In this document: piece after piece, positions 6,863 through 16,095 of the stretch
Layout of the letters: the number at the start of each line of letters is the position of its first letter
Position numbering within the stretch: the first letter of the stretch is position 1
Origin: Desulfovibrio sp. An276
GTDB taxonomy: Bacteria > Desulfobacterota > Desulfovibrionia > Desulfovibrionales > Desulfovibrionaceae
DNA: 42,079 nucleotides
Assembly: GCF_002159665.1 (NCBI RefSeq)
Contig: NZ_NFJC01000027.1
Location: 1-42,079, forward strand
Direction: 5' to 3'
Notes under the pieces: model-generated
What the model was told of the DNA's origin: nothing
What the model saw: the letters and a program-made list of their open reading frames with translations, nothing else
Databases searched by the model: none
Position numbers and translations under genes: made by a program

Positions 6863-8131
6863 ATGACTCACATTCAGACACTGGCCATTCACGCTGGCTA
6901 CAGCCCAAAGAATGGCGAACCGTCCGTGCTCCCCATAGCCCAGTCCACCACCTTCCGCTACACATCCACGGACGCTGTGGCCAGACTCTTTGACCTCCAG
7001 GAGGCAGGCTTCTTCTACACCCGCCTCGCCAATCCCACCACAGACGCAGTGGAGAAGAAGATTGCCGCTCTTGAGGGCGGCGTGGGCGCCATCGCCACCT
7101 CTTCCGGCCAGGCAGCGCTCTTCACAGCCGTGGTCACCATCTGTCAGGCCGGCGACCACATTGTGGCGAGTTCGACCATCTACGGGGGCAGCTTCAACCT
7201 GCTTGGCTCTTCTCTGAAACGTCTTGGCATAGACGTGACCTTTGTGGACCAGAGACAGAGCAACGAGGAGCTGGCAAAAGCCTTCCGACCCAACACAAAG
7301 CTTGTCCTTGGCGAGACCATTGCCAATCCTGCCCTGACCGTGCTCGACATCGAGCGCTTTGCCAGCCTTGCCCACAATCACAATGTGCCCCTTTTGGTGG
7401 ACAACACCTTCGCGACCCCGTATCTGTGCCGTCCCTTCGACTTTGGCGCGGACATCGTGATCCATTCCACCACCAAATACATGGACGGCCACGCAGTCCA
7501 GCTTGGCGGCGTGCTCGTGGACAGCGGCAAATTCGACTGGGCCAGCGGCAAATTCCCCGAATTTACCGAACCAGATCCCACCTATCACGGTACTGTCTAC
7601 ACAAGGGATTTCGGAAACATGGCCTTTATCGTCAAGGCTCGCGTGCAGGTCATCCGCGACTTTGGCTGTGTGCAGACCCCCCAGGGCGCCTTCTACACGG
7701 ACCTTGGCCTGCAGACCCTGCCCCAGCGTATGGACTGCCACTGCCGCAATGCCGAGAAGGTCGCGGCCTTCCTGGAAGGGCACGCCAAGGTGAGCCATGT
7801 AAACTACCCCGGCCTTGCCACAAGCCCGGATCACCATCTTGCGCAAAAGTATCTGCCCAAAGGCTGCGCTGGCGTCATTTCCTTTACCCTGGCAGGCGGA
7901 CGCGAGGCAGGAGCCCGCTTCATAGACAGCCTGAAGCTCGGTACCCTGGAAGTGCATGTGGCAGACATCCGCACCTGTGTCCTGCATCCGGCCTCTTCCA
8001 CCCATCGCCAGCTCAATGACGAACAGCTTGTCGAATGCGGCATCGACCCGGGCCTTGTGCGCCTTTCTGTTGGCCTCGAACACGTGGACGACATTCTGGA
8101 AGACCTCGCCCAGGCTCTGGACAAGGCCTGA
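6863..8131 (+). CDS. metY: O-acetylhomoserine sulfhydrylase (PLP enzyme)
   Basis: A 422-aa Cys/Met-metabolism PLP enzyme that makes homocysteine from O-acetylhomoserine and sulfide, apt for a sulfide-producing cell. The opening ETLAIHAG-like segment (QTLAIHAGYSP), the QSTTF loop, YTRLANPTTDAVE, SSGQAAL, the Asp of LLVDNTFATPYLCRP and the PLP Lys in HSTTKYMDGH are all present. Length and the 210-250 insert (GKFPEFTEPDPTYHG) fit O-acetylhomoserine sulfhydrylase better than cystathionine gamma-synthase. The ribosome site before the ATG is weak (AGG at about 10 bases). It is followed after 28 bases by a ketoacyl synthase gene, with which it may be co-transcribed. Alternative substrates (O-succinylhomoserine) cannot be excluded. 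Confidence 0.93.
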   Translation: MTHIQTLAIHAGYSPKNGEPSVLPIAQSTTFRYTSTDAVARLFDLQEAGFFYTRLANPTTDAVEKKIAALEGGVGAIATSSGQAALFTAVVTICQAGDHIVASSTIYGGSFNLLGSSLKRLGIDVTFVDQRQSNEELAKAFRPNTKLVLGETIANPALTVLDIERFASLAHNHNVPLLVDNTFATPYLCRPFDFGADIVIHSTTKYMDGHAVQLGGVLVDSGKFDWASGKFPEFTEPDPTYHGTVYTRDFGNMAFIVKARVQVIRDFGCVQTPQGAFYTDLGLQTLPQRMDCHCRNAEKVAAFLEGHAKVSHVNYPGLATSPDHHLAQKYLPKGCAGVISFTLAGGREAGARFIDSLKLGTLEVHVADIRTCVLHPASSTHRQLNDEQLVECGIDPGLVRLSVGLEHVDDILEDLAQALDKA

Positions 8132-8159
8132 TCAAAAAATTCACCCAAAACCAACACCC

Positions 8160-9410
8160 ATGCAAGAGAGCTCACTTGTCATCACCGGAATGGGAGCCGT
8201 GACTCCCATCGGCACAGGCACGGACGCCTACTGGAACAGCCTTGTTTCCGGGATCTGCGGCATCGACACTATCACCCGCTTCCCTGTGGACGATCTGCCT
8301 GTGCACATAGCTGCGGAAGTCAAGGACTTCGACGCTCAAAAGCTCATCCCCCACTCTCTCGAGCGCAACATGGCCCTCTTCGCAAAGTACGGCTATGTGG
8401 CTGCCAGGGAGGCTCTCAAGGACGCCTGTCTCGAGGAGGTGGACGATCCCGCCAGAGTGGGCATTGTCATGGGCACTGCCATGGACGGCATGAGCACTCT
8501 TGCCGCCACTCAGGCCCAGCTCTCCACAGGCTCCCTGCACAAGGTGGGGCCGCGCCTTGTGCCCATGGTCCTCGGCAACATGACCGCAGGCATTCTGGCC
8601 ATAGACCGCGGCTTCCACGGCCCGAGCATCACCGTAAACACGGCCTGTTCCTCTGGCGGAGACGCCATCATGACAGCAGCGATGCTGCTCAATTTTGGCG
8701 AGGCGGACGCCATCTTGGTCGTGGGCGGAGAATCCATCCTCTCGCCTGTGCTCATCTCGAGTCTTGCAGCAGCCAAGGCGCTCTCAAGGCGCAACGACGA
8801 TCCAAAGGCAGCTTCCAGACCCTTTGACAGGGACAGGGACGGCTTTGTCATCGGCGAAGGAGGGGGTGCCCTTGTGATCGAGACAGAGCGGCACGCGAAA
8901 GCGCGTGGCGTGACCTCCTACGCAACACTTGCGGGCTTTGCCAACACCCAGGACGGCTACCATATCACTGCCCCGGATCCCCATGGTGCTGGCGCTGCCA
9001 AATGCATGCACCTTGCCCTGGAACGGGCAGGCCTTGCTCCATCCGACATAGGCTACCTCAATGCCCATGGTACATCCACGCCCATGGGCGACAAGGTGGA
9101 GACACTGGCCATAGACGCTGTCTTTGGGAAAAGCCCGGACCACCTCATGGTCAGTTCCACCAAGGGAGCCACAGGGCACATGATGGGCGCAGGCGGCATC
9201 ACGGAGATCATAGCCTGCATCAAGGCCCTGCAGACGGGAATACTTCCCCCAAACATCAACTACCACATACCCGATCCCGACTGTGCGCTGAACATTGTGG
9301 CGAACACGGCCTGCAGGGCAGACATCCACGCGGCAATGTCCAATTCGCTCGGCTTCGGCGGGCAAAATTCCAGCATCATCCTCACCCGGGAAAGTGGCAA
9401 CAGGAGATAG
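8160..9410 (+). CDS. Beta-ketoacyl-ACP synthase, FabF type
   Basis: A 416-aa KAS I/II-type condensing enzyme that joins malonyl-ACP to an acyl chain. The catalytic triad is complete: Cys in NTACSSGG, His in NAHGTSTPMGD and His in KGATGHMMGAGG. The Gly-rich end GFGGQNSS is also normal. The ATG at 8160 lacks a clear ribosome site, so translation may depend on the upstream gene 28 bases away. The next gene, an acyl ligase, starts 3 bases after its stop. This is not a fab operon: there is no acyl carrier protein, malonyl transferase or ketoreductase nearby. It is therefore probably a second, specialised synthase; I give no symbol because fabF proper is likely elsewhere. Confidence 0.9.
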   Translation: MQESSLVITGMGAVTPIGTGTDAYWNSLVSGICGIDTITRFPVDDLPVHIAAEVKDFDAQKLIPHSLERNMALFAKYGYVAAREALKDACLEEVDDPARVGIVMGTAMDGMSTLAATQAQLSTGSLHKVGPRLVPMVLGNMTAGILAIDRGFHGPSITVNTACSSGGDAIMTAAMLLNFGEADAILVVGGESILSPVLISSLAAAKALSRRNDDPKAASRPFDRDRDGFVIGEGGGALVIETERHAKARGVTSYATLAGFANTQDGYHITAPDPHGAGAAKCMHLALERAGLAPSDIGYLNAHGTSTPMGDKVETLAIDAVFGKSPDHLMVSSTKGATGHMMGAGGITEIIACIKALQTGILPPNINYHIPDPDCALNIVANTACRADIHAAMSNSLGFGGQNSSIILTRESGNRR

Positions 9411-9413
9411 CCC

Positions 9414-11039
9414 TTGCAGCATTCATACGACGTCGAGGCTTTCAGGCAAAACTTTGAACACCAGTACCTCTGGCTGAACGGCTTCATGCGCAATGTTTTG
9501 CGCAGGGCCGACAAGCCGGCGCTCTACTGTCCCCTGACCTCGCGCATGTGGACCTACAGGAGCCTGAACGAGGACGCGAACCGTCTGGCCCACGCCCTGC
9601 AAAAAGCCGGCGTTGGCCAGGGCGACGTGGTCATGTACGCCCTGCTCAACTCCGCGGAATTCGTCTTTACCTATGTCGCCTGCCACAAGGTGCGCGCTGT
9701 GGGCGCGCCCTTGAACTACAGACTCTCCCCAGGCGAGCTTGCCCTGCTCCTTGACGCTTCTGCCCCCAAGGTTTTTGTCTACGACCAGGACTTTGCGCCC
9801 CTCATAGCCGAGGCATTGAAGCTTGTGAAAAAAAGGCCCGCGACCGTGGTCATGGCGGATCTGGAAAACAGCGGGACCGCGCCCGAGGGCATCACAACCT
9901 TCAGGGATTTCGTGAAGGGCATGCCGGACACAAATCCGCCCCTGCCGGAAAGTGCGGACATCTACGACGAGACCACACGCCTTTTCACCTCTGGCACGAC
10001 CAATCTGCCCAAGGCTGTGCCCATCAACGATCTCAACGAGACCCTGTCTGCACACGACATTCTCATGCATTTTCCCCTGAATGCCACGGATGTCACCATG
10101 AACCTCACCCCGTGGTTTCACCGCGGGGGACTGCACGCAGGCGGTCCGACCCCTGTTCTCTACTGCGGCGCTGCCATGGTCATATTGCGGGACTTTGCCC
10201 CGCGCCTTGCAGTGCAGTACATCAGCCGCTACGGTATCACCTATCTCATTGGCGTACCTACGGTCATCAATATGGTTGCCCGCCTGCAGGAAACGGCCCC
10301 CACGGACATGTCCTGCCTGCGCGGCATAGTGCTCATGGGATCGCCTTTGGACAGCGAGCCCTGCCAGCGTTACATGCGCCTTCTGACCCCCCACATCAAC
10401 AACGGCTACGGCACCACGGAAACCCTGTGGAACACCTTCCTGCGCCCCTACGATCTGCCGGAACACGCGGGCTCTGCAGGAACGCCCTGCACGGACGACG
10501 ACGTGCGCGTGCTCACCTTGAGCACCGAAGGGCAGACGGATCCCGAGGACATGGCTCCCATGGACGGCACGACTGTGGGCGAGGTGGCGATCTTAAGCCT
10601 TGCCAAATCCACCTGCTGCTACTTTGCGAACGAGGAGCTCACGAAGAAGAAGTTCAAAAACGGCTGGCTGTACACTGGCGATCTGGCTACCTGGGACGAG
10701 CACGGCTACATTACCATTGTGGGCCGCAAGGACGACATGATCGTCTCTGCAGGCGAAAACATCTACCCGACCCAGGTGGAAGCCATTTTGAACGAGCATC
10801 CCAAGGTTGCAGAAAGCCTTGTTCTGGGTATTCCGGACCCGAAGCGCGGCCAGATTGTGGTAGCGCTCATCAAGGCAAGCGATCCATCCCTGGACGAGAG
10901 GGAAATGAAGCAGTACTGCCTTGAGCACCCCATGCTCTCCCCCTACAAGCGTCCACGCATGTACAAGTTTGTGGATGAACTGCCCCACAACGCCACAGGC
11001 AAGCTCTTGCACAAGATGCCCGAGGGCATCACCTTCTAA
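9414..11039 (+). CDS. AMP-forming acyl-CoA/acyl-ACP ligase family protein
   Basis: A 541-aa ANL-superfamily enzyme that activates a carboxylate as acyl-AMP and passes it to CoA or a carrier. Motifs in order: P-loop-like TSGTTNLPKAV, NGYGTTET, YTGDLATW, the hinge GRKDDMIVSAGENIYP, and PHNATGKLLHK with the catalytic Lys. The P-loop differs from the usual TSGTTGxPKG at two Gly positions (Asn and Ala). It starts at TTG with AGGAG about 9 bases upstream and lies 3 bases after the ketoacyl synthase, so they are one unit. Substrate unknown; pairing with a condensing enzyme suggests a fatty or aryl acid primer. No signal peptide or membrane segment is seen, so it is cytoplasmic. Confidence 0.9.
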   Translation: MQHSYDVEAFRQNFEHQYLWLNGFMRNVLRRADKPALYCPLTSRMWTYRSLNEDANRLAHALQKAGVGQGDVVMYALLNSAEFVFTYVACHKVRAVGAPLNYRLSPGELALLLDASAPKVFVYDQDFAPLIAEALKLVKKRPATVVMADLENSGTAPEGITTFRDFVKGMPDTNPPLPESADIYDETTRLFTSGTTNLPKAVPINDLNETLSAHDILMHFPLNATDVTMNLTPWFHRGGLHAGGPTPVLYCGAAMVILRDFAPRLAVQYISRYGITYLIGVPTVINMVARLQETAPTDMSCLRGIVLMGSPLDSEPCQRYMRLLTPHINNGYGTTETLWNTFLRPYDLPEHAGSAGTPCTDDDVRVLTLSTEGQTDPEDMAPMDGTTVGEVAILSLAKSTCCYFANEELTKKKFKNGWLYTGDLATWDEHGYITIVGRKDDMIVSAGENIYPTQVEAILNEHPKVAESLVLGIPDPKRGQIVVALIKASDPSLDEREMKQYCLEHPMLSPYKRPRMYKFVDELPHNATGKLLHKMPEGITF

Positions 11040-11104
11040 CACTGTCTCTTTTTTCGCCCTTTTTAGCCTTTCCGGAATCTTCAACTCCGCACAATCCAAT
11101 TTTC

Positions 11105-11130
11105 GGGGCCGCCCGCCACGGGCTGGCCCC
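11105..11130 (+). other. GC-rich stem-loop after the acyl ligase gene
   Basis: GGGGCC pairs with GGCCCC, with a second CCCG/CGGG stem inside (one bulge). It lies about 65 bases after the ligase stop. No T tract follows, so it is at best a weak or factor-assisted terminator. Confidence 0.3.
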
Positions 11131-11207
11131 GCAGTTCCCCCTCTTGGGAGCCTTTCAAAGTCTCCTTCCCATCACCTCCCCTACTCTCTTTCGCAATGCC
11201 TTGCCCA

Positions 11208-11253
11208 GCAGGGCTTTTGACTGCCCTGCACGCCGTAGTCCGAAATTTCGGAC
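11208..11253 (+). promoter_or_regulatory. Candidate vgrG / T6SS promoter with two palindromes
   Basis: TTGACT (11217-11222) is a good -35; CGAAAT (11241-11246), 18 bases on, is a weak -10. The -35 lies in the centre of a perfect inverted repeat, GCAGGGC (11208-11214) and GCCCTGC (11223-11229). The -10 lies in a perfect 16-bp palindrome, GTCCGAAATTTCGGAC (11238-11253). Both are placed as operators would be, 25-70 bases before the vgrG ATG. No sigma-54 type -24/-12 pair is seen. Confidence 0.4.
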
Positions 11254-11278
11254 ATACGGATACTCCAGGGAGTCAGCC

Positions 11279-14200
11279 ATGAGCACACAAGATTTTTCCA
11301 GGGAACGCTTCTCCTTCACCTCGGACGCCCTGTCCCGGGATCATGCTCTGCTGGTCCTGCGCTTTCATGGCACAGAGGGCCTAAGCTCGCTCTATTCCTT
11401 CAACATATCCCTGGCCACACAGCTGGACAGCCTTCCCCTTGAGGACATGCTGGCTTCAAGGGCCAGATTTGTCATCAAAAAGGGAGACTCTGGCAGGGAC
11501 GCTGTTTTCAGCGGCTACATTGGCAGCATTGCACAGACCTCGCGCTACAACGACTGGACATTCTACGAGGTTACCCTGCATCCCGGGCTGTGGTACGCGA
11601 CCAAAACCGTACAGAACAACTTCTTTATCGACAAAAATGTACGCGAAATCCTTGAACAGTGCCTGGGAAAGCTGGAACGCTGCTGCCCGAAGTACGAATT
11701 CCGTCTGGCCCAAGAGTATCTTAAGCAGGATTTTTCCATGCAGAACAACGAGACGCTCTACGACTACATGGCATGGAAAATGGAGCGGGACGGCCTCTAC
11801 TACTTTTTCGAAGAAGCGAACGACGGCGAGCGTCTTGTCATCACGGATTCTAGGCTTACGCACGTGAATGTGGAGGGAGTAAATCCCCTGCGCTATTCTC
11901 CGGGATCGGGCCTTGAAAACGCGCACAGGGAAGAGGTCATTCCCTCGTTTTCCCTGGCCTGCACGCCGCTGCCCAAACGGGTCATCCTGCGCGAGTACGA
12001 CTGGCTCAATCCCAACAGGCCCGTAGTCGGCAAAAGCATTGTGTCCGAAAACGGCATGGGCGACGTCTACTATTATGGCGAGGGTTTCACGAGCACAGAG
12101 GAAGGCAATCGTCTGGCAAACCTTCGGGCAGAGAGCCTGCGCTGCCAAAGCCGCGTCTTTCAGGGCACAAGTGCCAACCCGCACCTGCGCCCGGGATTCT
12201 GCTTCAACCTTGAAGGACACTACGACACATCATTCAACAGGGAATATCTTTTGACAGAGGTACGCCACGAAGGAAGCCAGGAGGCCTGGCTCTCCCAGGC
12301 CATTGGCGTTCCCATAGACAACGCGGATCGTCTCTACTACAGAAATTCCTTTTCCTGCGTAGCCTCCAACGTGCAGTTTCGTCCCCAGTGCAGGACCGAG
12401 CGCAAGAAGGTCGCGGGCATGCTCACGGCCTTTATCGATTCGTCCTCGGATTCGGCAGTGGCCGAGGTCAATGCAAGGGGCTGCTACAAGGTGGTCTTTC
12501 CGCAGGACATTTCCGAAAACGCTCCAGGCAAGTCCTCCTGCTGGGTCAGACGCATGCAGCCCCATGTGGGCAAGGGGCACGGCTTCTCCTTCCCGCTTAC
12601 GCCAGGCGTCGAGGTACTCATAGCCTTTGTAGACGGAAATCCGGACAGGCCCGTCATAGCCGGTGCCATGAGCAATCCCGAGAGCGGTTTTATGGAAAAC
12701 CCCTCTTCGGCGCAGGCTGCGGCCATACAAACACCCGGAGGAAACGGTCTTGCATTCAACGACATGGGGACAAAACAGGGCCTTGTTCTTGGCACAGGCG
12801 GCAGATCCGGGCTCATGATGTCCTCGGGAAGCACGGACGCCCTGTTGGAGTTCTCGGACAATGCCTTCGAGTCCTTCACCACCTCCTCCCTTATTGAAGC
12901 TGGCATATCCCACAATCTGGAAGCCGGTTTCCGCCAGGTGATCAAGGCGGACCACGGCGTCTTCAGCAACCTCAGATCCAATTGCCTGCGCGGATGCATG
13001 CAGGCTGCCAGTGGGCTCGAATGGGGCGAAAAGTATGTGGAACCAGAAGAGGAAGAAGGGAAGGAAGAGAAGGAAGAGCAAAAGACTTCAAATATTCTCG
13101 ATGGCCTCTCCTATTCAGCCACTGTGCTCAAGACCCTGGCTCAGACCGTATTTACCTATGATATGGCCAAGGAAATTTCAGAATCCCAGTATTCGGCAGT
13201 GCTTTCTTCGGACGACGAGGCATCGGAACTTCAACTCAATACCAGAGTCAGCGGAACCGATGTAGCCAAGTACATGGGATTCTGGCTATTCCAGGTTTTC
13301 CCAAAGTTTGCCTTTGACTCTGCGTCCCTGGGCGTGGGCGTGGATGGAGAAGAAGATGTCAACAAGAAGCGTTCAATGGGACGCAGTTACACGGCAGCCA
13401 CTGCCGAGGCGCTGGCAGCTGAAGTGACTGCCCTGATTCTTCTGCTCAAAGCCCTGAGAGGGGAGCGTCCCAAGGGCATGCTCATACAAAGCGAGAATGG
13501 GCCGATTGTCAGCGCGGCAAAGGAACAGGGCATCCATCTGGCAGGCAAGGGCATGACCTTTGCGGCATTTGACATGATACACAAAAAGGCGTCCGAGCCT
13601 GCGGCAATGCTTGCCAATATGGTCAAGGAGAACGAGATTTCCCTGAGAGCAAAGACAATTAATGAACTCTCCACAGAAAACACCAATATTTTGTCCATTA
13701 ACAAAATAACTGCCAGTTCCCCCAAGATCGTGCTGTCGAGCACAGCCGAGCATGACAGTGTTACAGAGATTCAGCGGTTTATCGCAATATATCCAAATTT
13801 AGCCAAGAGTGTTGAAAACTACTTCCAGAACGCCGGTTCTGGAGCAAGCATTTCCATGGAGAGAACGCCCCAGGACAGCAAGCTTTCCATTGAAAACAAA
13901 AACGGCCCCATGACCCTGGACAACGAGGGTACATTGACCCTCAAGAACAAGGGCACGACACTCATGGAAAACGAGGCTGAGCAAAACAGTTCCCTCATTG
14001 TTCGCTACAAGGCATCAGCAGGTGGCAAACAGTTTTCCCTGTCCATGGATGACAAAGAATGCAAGCTTGGGGATGAACAAAGTCAGGGGCTCCTACTTGG
14101 CAAGGACGGAAGCCTGGAACTCAAAAACTCGCAACAGTCTTTGAGTATGCAAGCAGGCAAGCCCATGACGGCCAAGGCAAACGAAATCTCTCTCCATGGC

Positions 14201-14317
14201 AACTCCTCCGTGACCGTTCAGGGCACAAACATCAAGATTTCTGCCAATTCTGACGTCACCATCAGTGCCGGATCCGGAAAGGTCAAGTGTACTCCAGCAT
14301 TGGTACAGGTTGGTTGA
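11279..14317 (+). CDS. vgrG: T6SS spike protein VgrG (TssI) with long C-terminal extension
   Basis: This 1012-aa trimeric spike caps the Hcp tube. Residues about 8-390 are the gp27-like base. The OB-fold with WVRRMQPHVGKGHGFSFP, a Gly-Val-Glu strand and DGNPDRPVIAGAMSN spans about 390-475 and is highly typical. After the first needle region comes an unusual stretch at about 585-740: an acidic/Lys run (EPEEEEGKEEKEEQK) followed by predicted helices, one strongly hydrophobic near 705-720. From about 740 the spike-like repeats return (NEISLRAKTINELS, SLELKNSQQSLSMQ) to the end, so the helical part is an insert, not a tail. AGGGAG 7 bases upstream supports the ATG. Most VgrG proteins are 600-800 aa. 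It is first in the T6SS cluster. The insert could be cargo, an adaptor-binding site or a structural spacer. Confidence 0.95.
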   Translation: MSTQDFSRERFSFTSDALSRDHALLVLRFHGTEGLSSLYSFNISLATQLDSLPLEDMLASRARFVIKKGDSGRDAVFSGYIGSIAQTSRYNDWTFYEVTLHPGLWYATKTVQNNFFIDKNVREILEQCLGKLERCCPKYEFRLAQEYLKQDFSMQNNETLYDYMAWKMERDGLYYFFEEANDGERLVITDSRLTHVNVEGVNPLRYSPGSGLENAHREEVIPSFSLACTPLPKRVILREYDWLNPNRPVVGKSIVSENGMGDVYYYGEGFTSTEEGNRLANLRAESLRCQSRVFQGTSANPHLRPGFCFNLEGHYDTSFNREYLLTEVRHEGSQEAWLSQAIGVPIDNADRLYYRNSFSCVASNVQFRPQCRTERKKVAGMLTAFIDSSSDSAVAEVNARGCYKVVFPQDISENAPGKSSCWVRRMQPHVGKGHGFSFPLTPGVEVLIAFVDGNPDRPVIAGAMSNPESGFMENPSSAQAAAIQTPGGNGLAFNDMGTKQGLVLGTGGRSGLMMSSGSTDALLEFSDNAFESFTTSSLIEAGISHNLEAGFRQVIKADHGVFSNLRSNCLRGCMQAASGLEWGEKYVEPEEEEGKEEKEEQKTSNILDGLSYSATVLKTLAQTVFTYDMAKEISESQYSAVLSSDDEASELQLNTRVSGTDVAKYMGFWLFQVFPKFAFDSASLGVGVDGEEDVNKKRSMGRSYTAATAEALAAEVTALILLLKALRGERPKGMLIQSENGPIVSAAKEQGIHLAGKGMTFAAFDMIHKKASEPAAMLANMVKENEISLRAKTINELSTENTNILSINKITASSPKIVLSSTAEHDSVTEIQRFIAIYPNLAKSVENYFQNAGSGASISMERTPQDSKLSIENKNGPMTLDNEGTLTLKNKGTTLMENEAEQNSSLIVRYKASAGGKQFSLSMDDKECKLGDEQSQGLLLGKDGSLELKNSQQSLSMQAGKPMTAKANEISLHGNSSVTVQGTNIKISANSDVTISAGSGKVKCTPALVQVG

Positions 14318-14391
14318 TGCAAATGCTGACCAGAAACAGGGAGGATGGCACTTTCTGCACAAATACAGAAAGACTGCGCTAGGATTTGTTG

Positions 14392-16095
14392 ATGAAGAAC
14401 TACTATTTGGAAGAACTGTCCTACTTGCGTGAGCTTGGGGCAGAATACGCAAAAGAGCATCCTGCCATAGCTCCCCTGCTTGCCTCGCGCAGCACGGATC
14501 CAGACGTGGAACGCCTGCTCGAGGCCACGGCCTTTCTCTGCGGTCTTGTCAACGAGCGCCTGGACCAGAATTTTCCGGAAATCGTGCAGGGCCTGCTCGA
14601 TATCACGGCCCCCCACATGCTCAAACCCGTTCCCTCGCAAACGCTCATTCAGTTCTTTCCCCAGGGTCAGGTCAGGGGAGTACAGCGCCTTCATCCAGGC
14701 AATCAGCTGGACAGCGTGGAAGTGGCGGGCACACGCTGCACCTACACCCCCTGCCATGCCCTGGACATCTACCCCGTCACGGGCACTTCCACACGGATCC
14801 TTGAGCAAAGGACAGGAGAAGCCATTGTAGAGACCACCATCCAGGCCTGCGCAGGCCTTGGAAACTGGTGGCCCGGGGAATTCACCATCCATGTGCACGA
14901 CACGTTCGGCTCAGCCTGTCAGTGGCTCTACCTTCTGGCAACGCGCTGCACACGGATAGAGATTGAGGCAGAAAGCGAGAGGCTTGTGCTTGGCCCCTCC
15001 GCCCTTTCCTGCGAGCTGCCGGCCTGGACCCTGTTCTCCGAAGATTCGCCCCTGCCAAGCGCCACAAGGCTTCGCAACTACTTTGTCCTGCCGGAACAGT
15101 ATCTTTTCCTGCGCCTTGCTGGCACAGCAACCCTCGCCAGGGCTGCGGCAGCCACACGCGTTATCGTACGCTTTTTTATGCGCGCAGGCGACATCCCCCG
15201 CCATATCTCGCCCAATCTCCTGCAGCTCAATGTGGTTTGCGCAACCAACCTTCTCCCCTGCTCAAGCGATCCCTTCATCCTGCGCCAGGACAGGCAGGAA
15301 TACCGCCTCTCCCCCCAAAAGGACAGCGCACGGCAGCTTGAAATCCATACCATACGCAAGCTCACAGGCATACGGCGTGGCCAGGAGCACCATGTGTACG
15401 AGCCCTACACGAGCTTTAGGGAGGATGCATCGGCAGGAACTTATACGGTGCGCAGAAAAAGATCGCAGATAAACGGCCGCATGGAACACTATGTGTCCCT
15501 GCTCTACAATGGCGGCCAGGGTCCTGCAGATGGCGAAACCCTGGTGAGCGAGCTTTTGTGCTTCCACCACACACTCCCCCTGCAGCTCCACGAGGGCGAC
15601 ATCCGCGTTCCCACGGACACAAGTCCTGCCATGGTCACCTTCAAAAATATCCTGCCCCCCTCGCCAGCCATGCCGGCCCCGGACGACACAAGCCTCAAGT
15701 GGCGCCTGTTTTCCTGCCTGCACGCCAATATGCTCCCCCTTGCCAACACCAAGGCCCTGAAGGAATATCTCACCCTGTGGCTTCCGGCTGCAGACCCGGA
15801 TCCCACCCGTCTGACCCTGAACAGGGAGCGCATAGAGGCCATACAGGACTTTTCCTGCGAAAACGAGGAATATCTGTCGCGCGGACGCCTTGTGCATGGG
15901 CAGCGCCTTTGCCTGAAACTTTCCGGAGAGTGCTTTGCCAGGGCAGGAGAGCGCTTTCTTTTCGGCCTTGTGCTGGACGAAGTTCTTGCCCAGTACGCGA
16001 CCATCAATACCTACACGCGCCTTGAAGTAACGGATCTGACAAGCGGAGAGACACTCTCATGGAAGCCAAGACTGGGCAGCCGCCGGCTCATGTGA
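14392..16095 (+). CDS. tssF: T6SS baseplate subunit TssF
   Basis: A 567-aa cytoplasmic baseplate wedge protein that pairs with TssG and TssK. The N-terminus, YYLEELSYLRELGAEYAKEHP, then DPDVERLLEATAFL and LNERLDQNFPEI-like text, is the clear family mark; the C-terminal LTSGETLSW tail is also usual. Length fits the family (about 580-620 aa, slightly short). The ATG at 14392 has AGGA about 8 bases upstream; a TTG two codons earlier is possible. A 74-base gap follows vgrG, and the last 37 bases overlap tssG, pointing to coupled synthesis of the two wedge partners. Confidence 0.95.
   Translation: MKNYYLEELSYLRELGAEYAKEHPAIAPLLASRSTDPDVERLLEATAFLCGLVNERLDQNFPEIVQGLLDITAPHMLKPVPSQTLIQFFPQGQVRGVQRLHPGNQLDSVEVAGTRCTYTPCHALDIYPVTGTSTRILEQRTGEAIVETTIQACAGLGNWWPGEFTIHVHDTFGSACQWLYLLATRCTRIEIEAESERLVLGPSALSCELPAWTLFSEDSPLPSATRLRNYFVLPEQYLFLRLAGTATLARAAAATRVIVRFFMRAGDIPRHISPNLLQLNVVCATNLLPCSSDPFILRQDRQEYRLSPQKDSARQLEIHTIRKLTGIRRGQEHHVYEPYTSFREDASAGTYTVRRKRSQINGRMEHYVSLLYNGGQGPADGETLVSELLCFHHTLPLQLHEGDIRVPTDTSPAMVTFKNILPPSPAMPAPDDTSLKWRLFSCLHANMLPLANTKALKEYLTLWLPAADPDPTRLTLNRERIEAIQDFSCENEEYLSRGRLVHGQRLCLKLSGECFARAGERFLFGLVLDEVLAQYATINTYTRLEVTDLTSGETLSWKPRLGSRRLM

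Noticed and set aside
6335..8083. 582-codon open frame on the leftward strand
   Set aside because: It lies antisense to the sulfhydrylase gene, whose motifs and length are complete; the product has no family features, and GC-rich codon bias on the other strand explains the openness.
11040..11278. Sigma-54 promoter for the T6SS
   Set aside because: No GG/GC pair with the -24/-12 spacing and flanking consensus was found here or before tssB; a sigma-70-like -35 is present instead.
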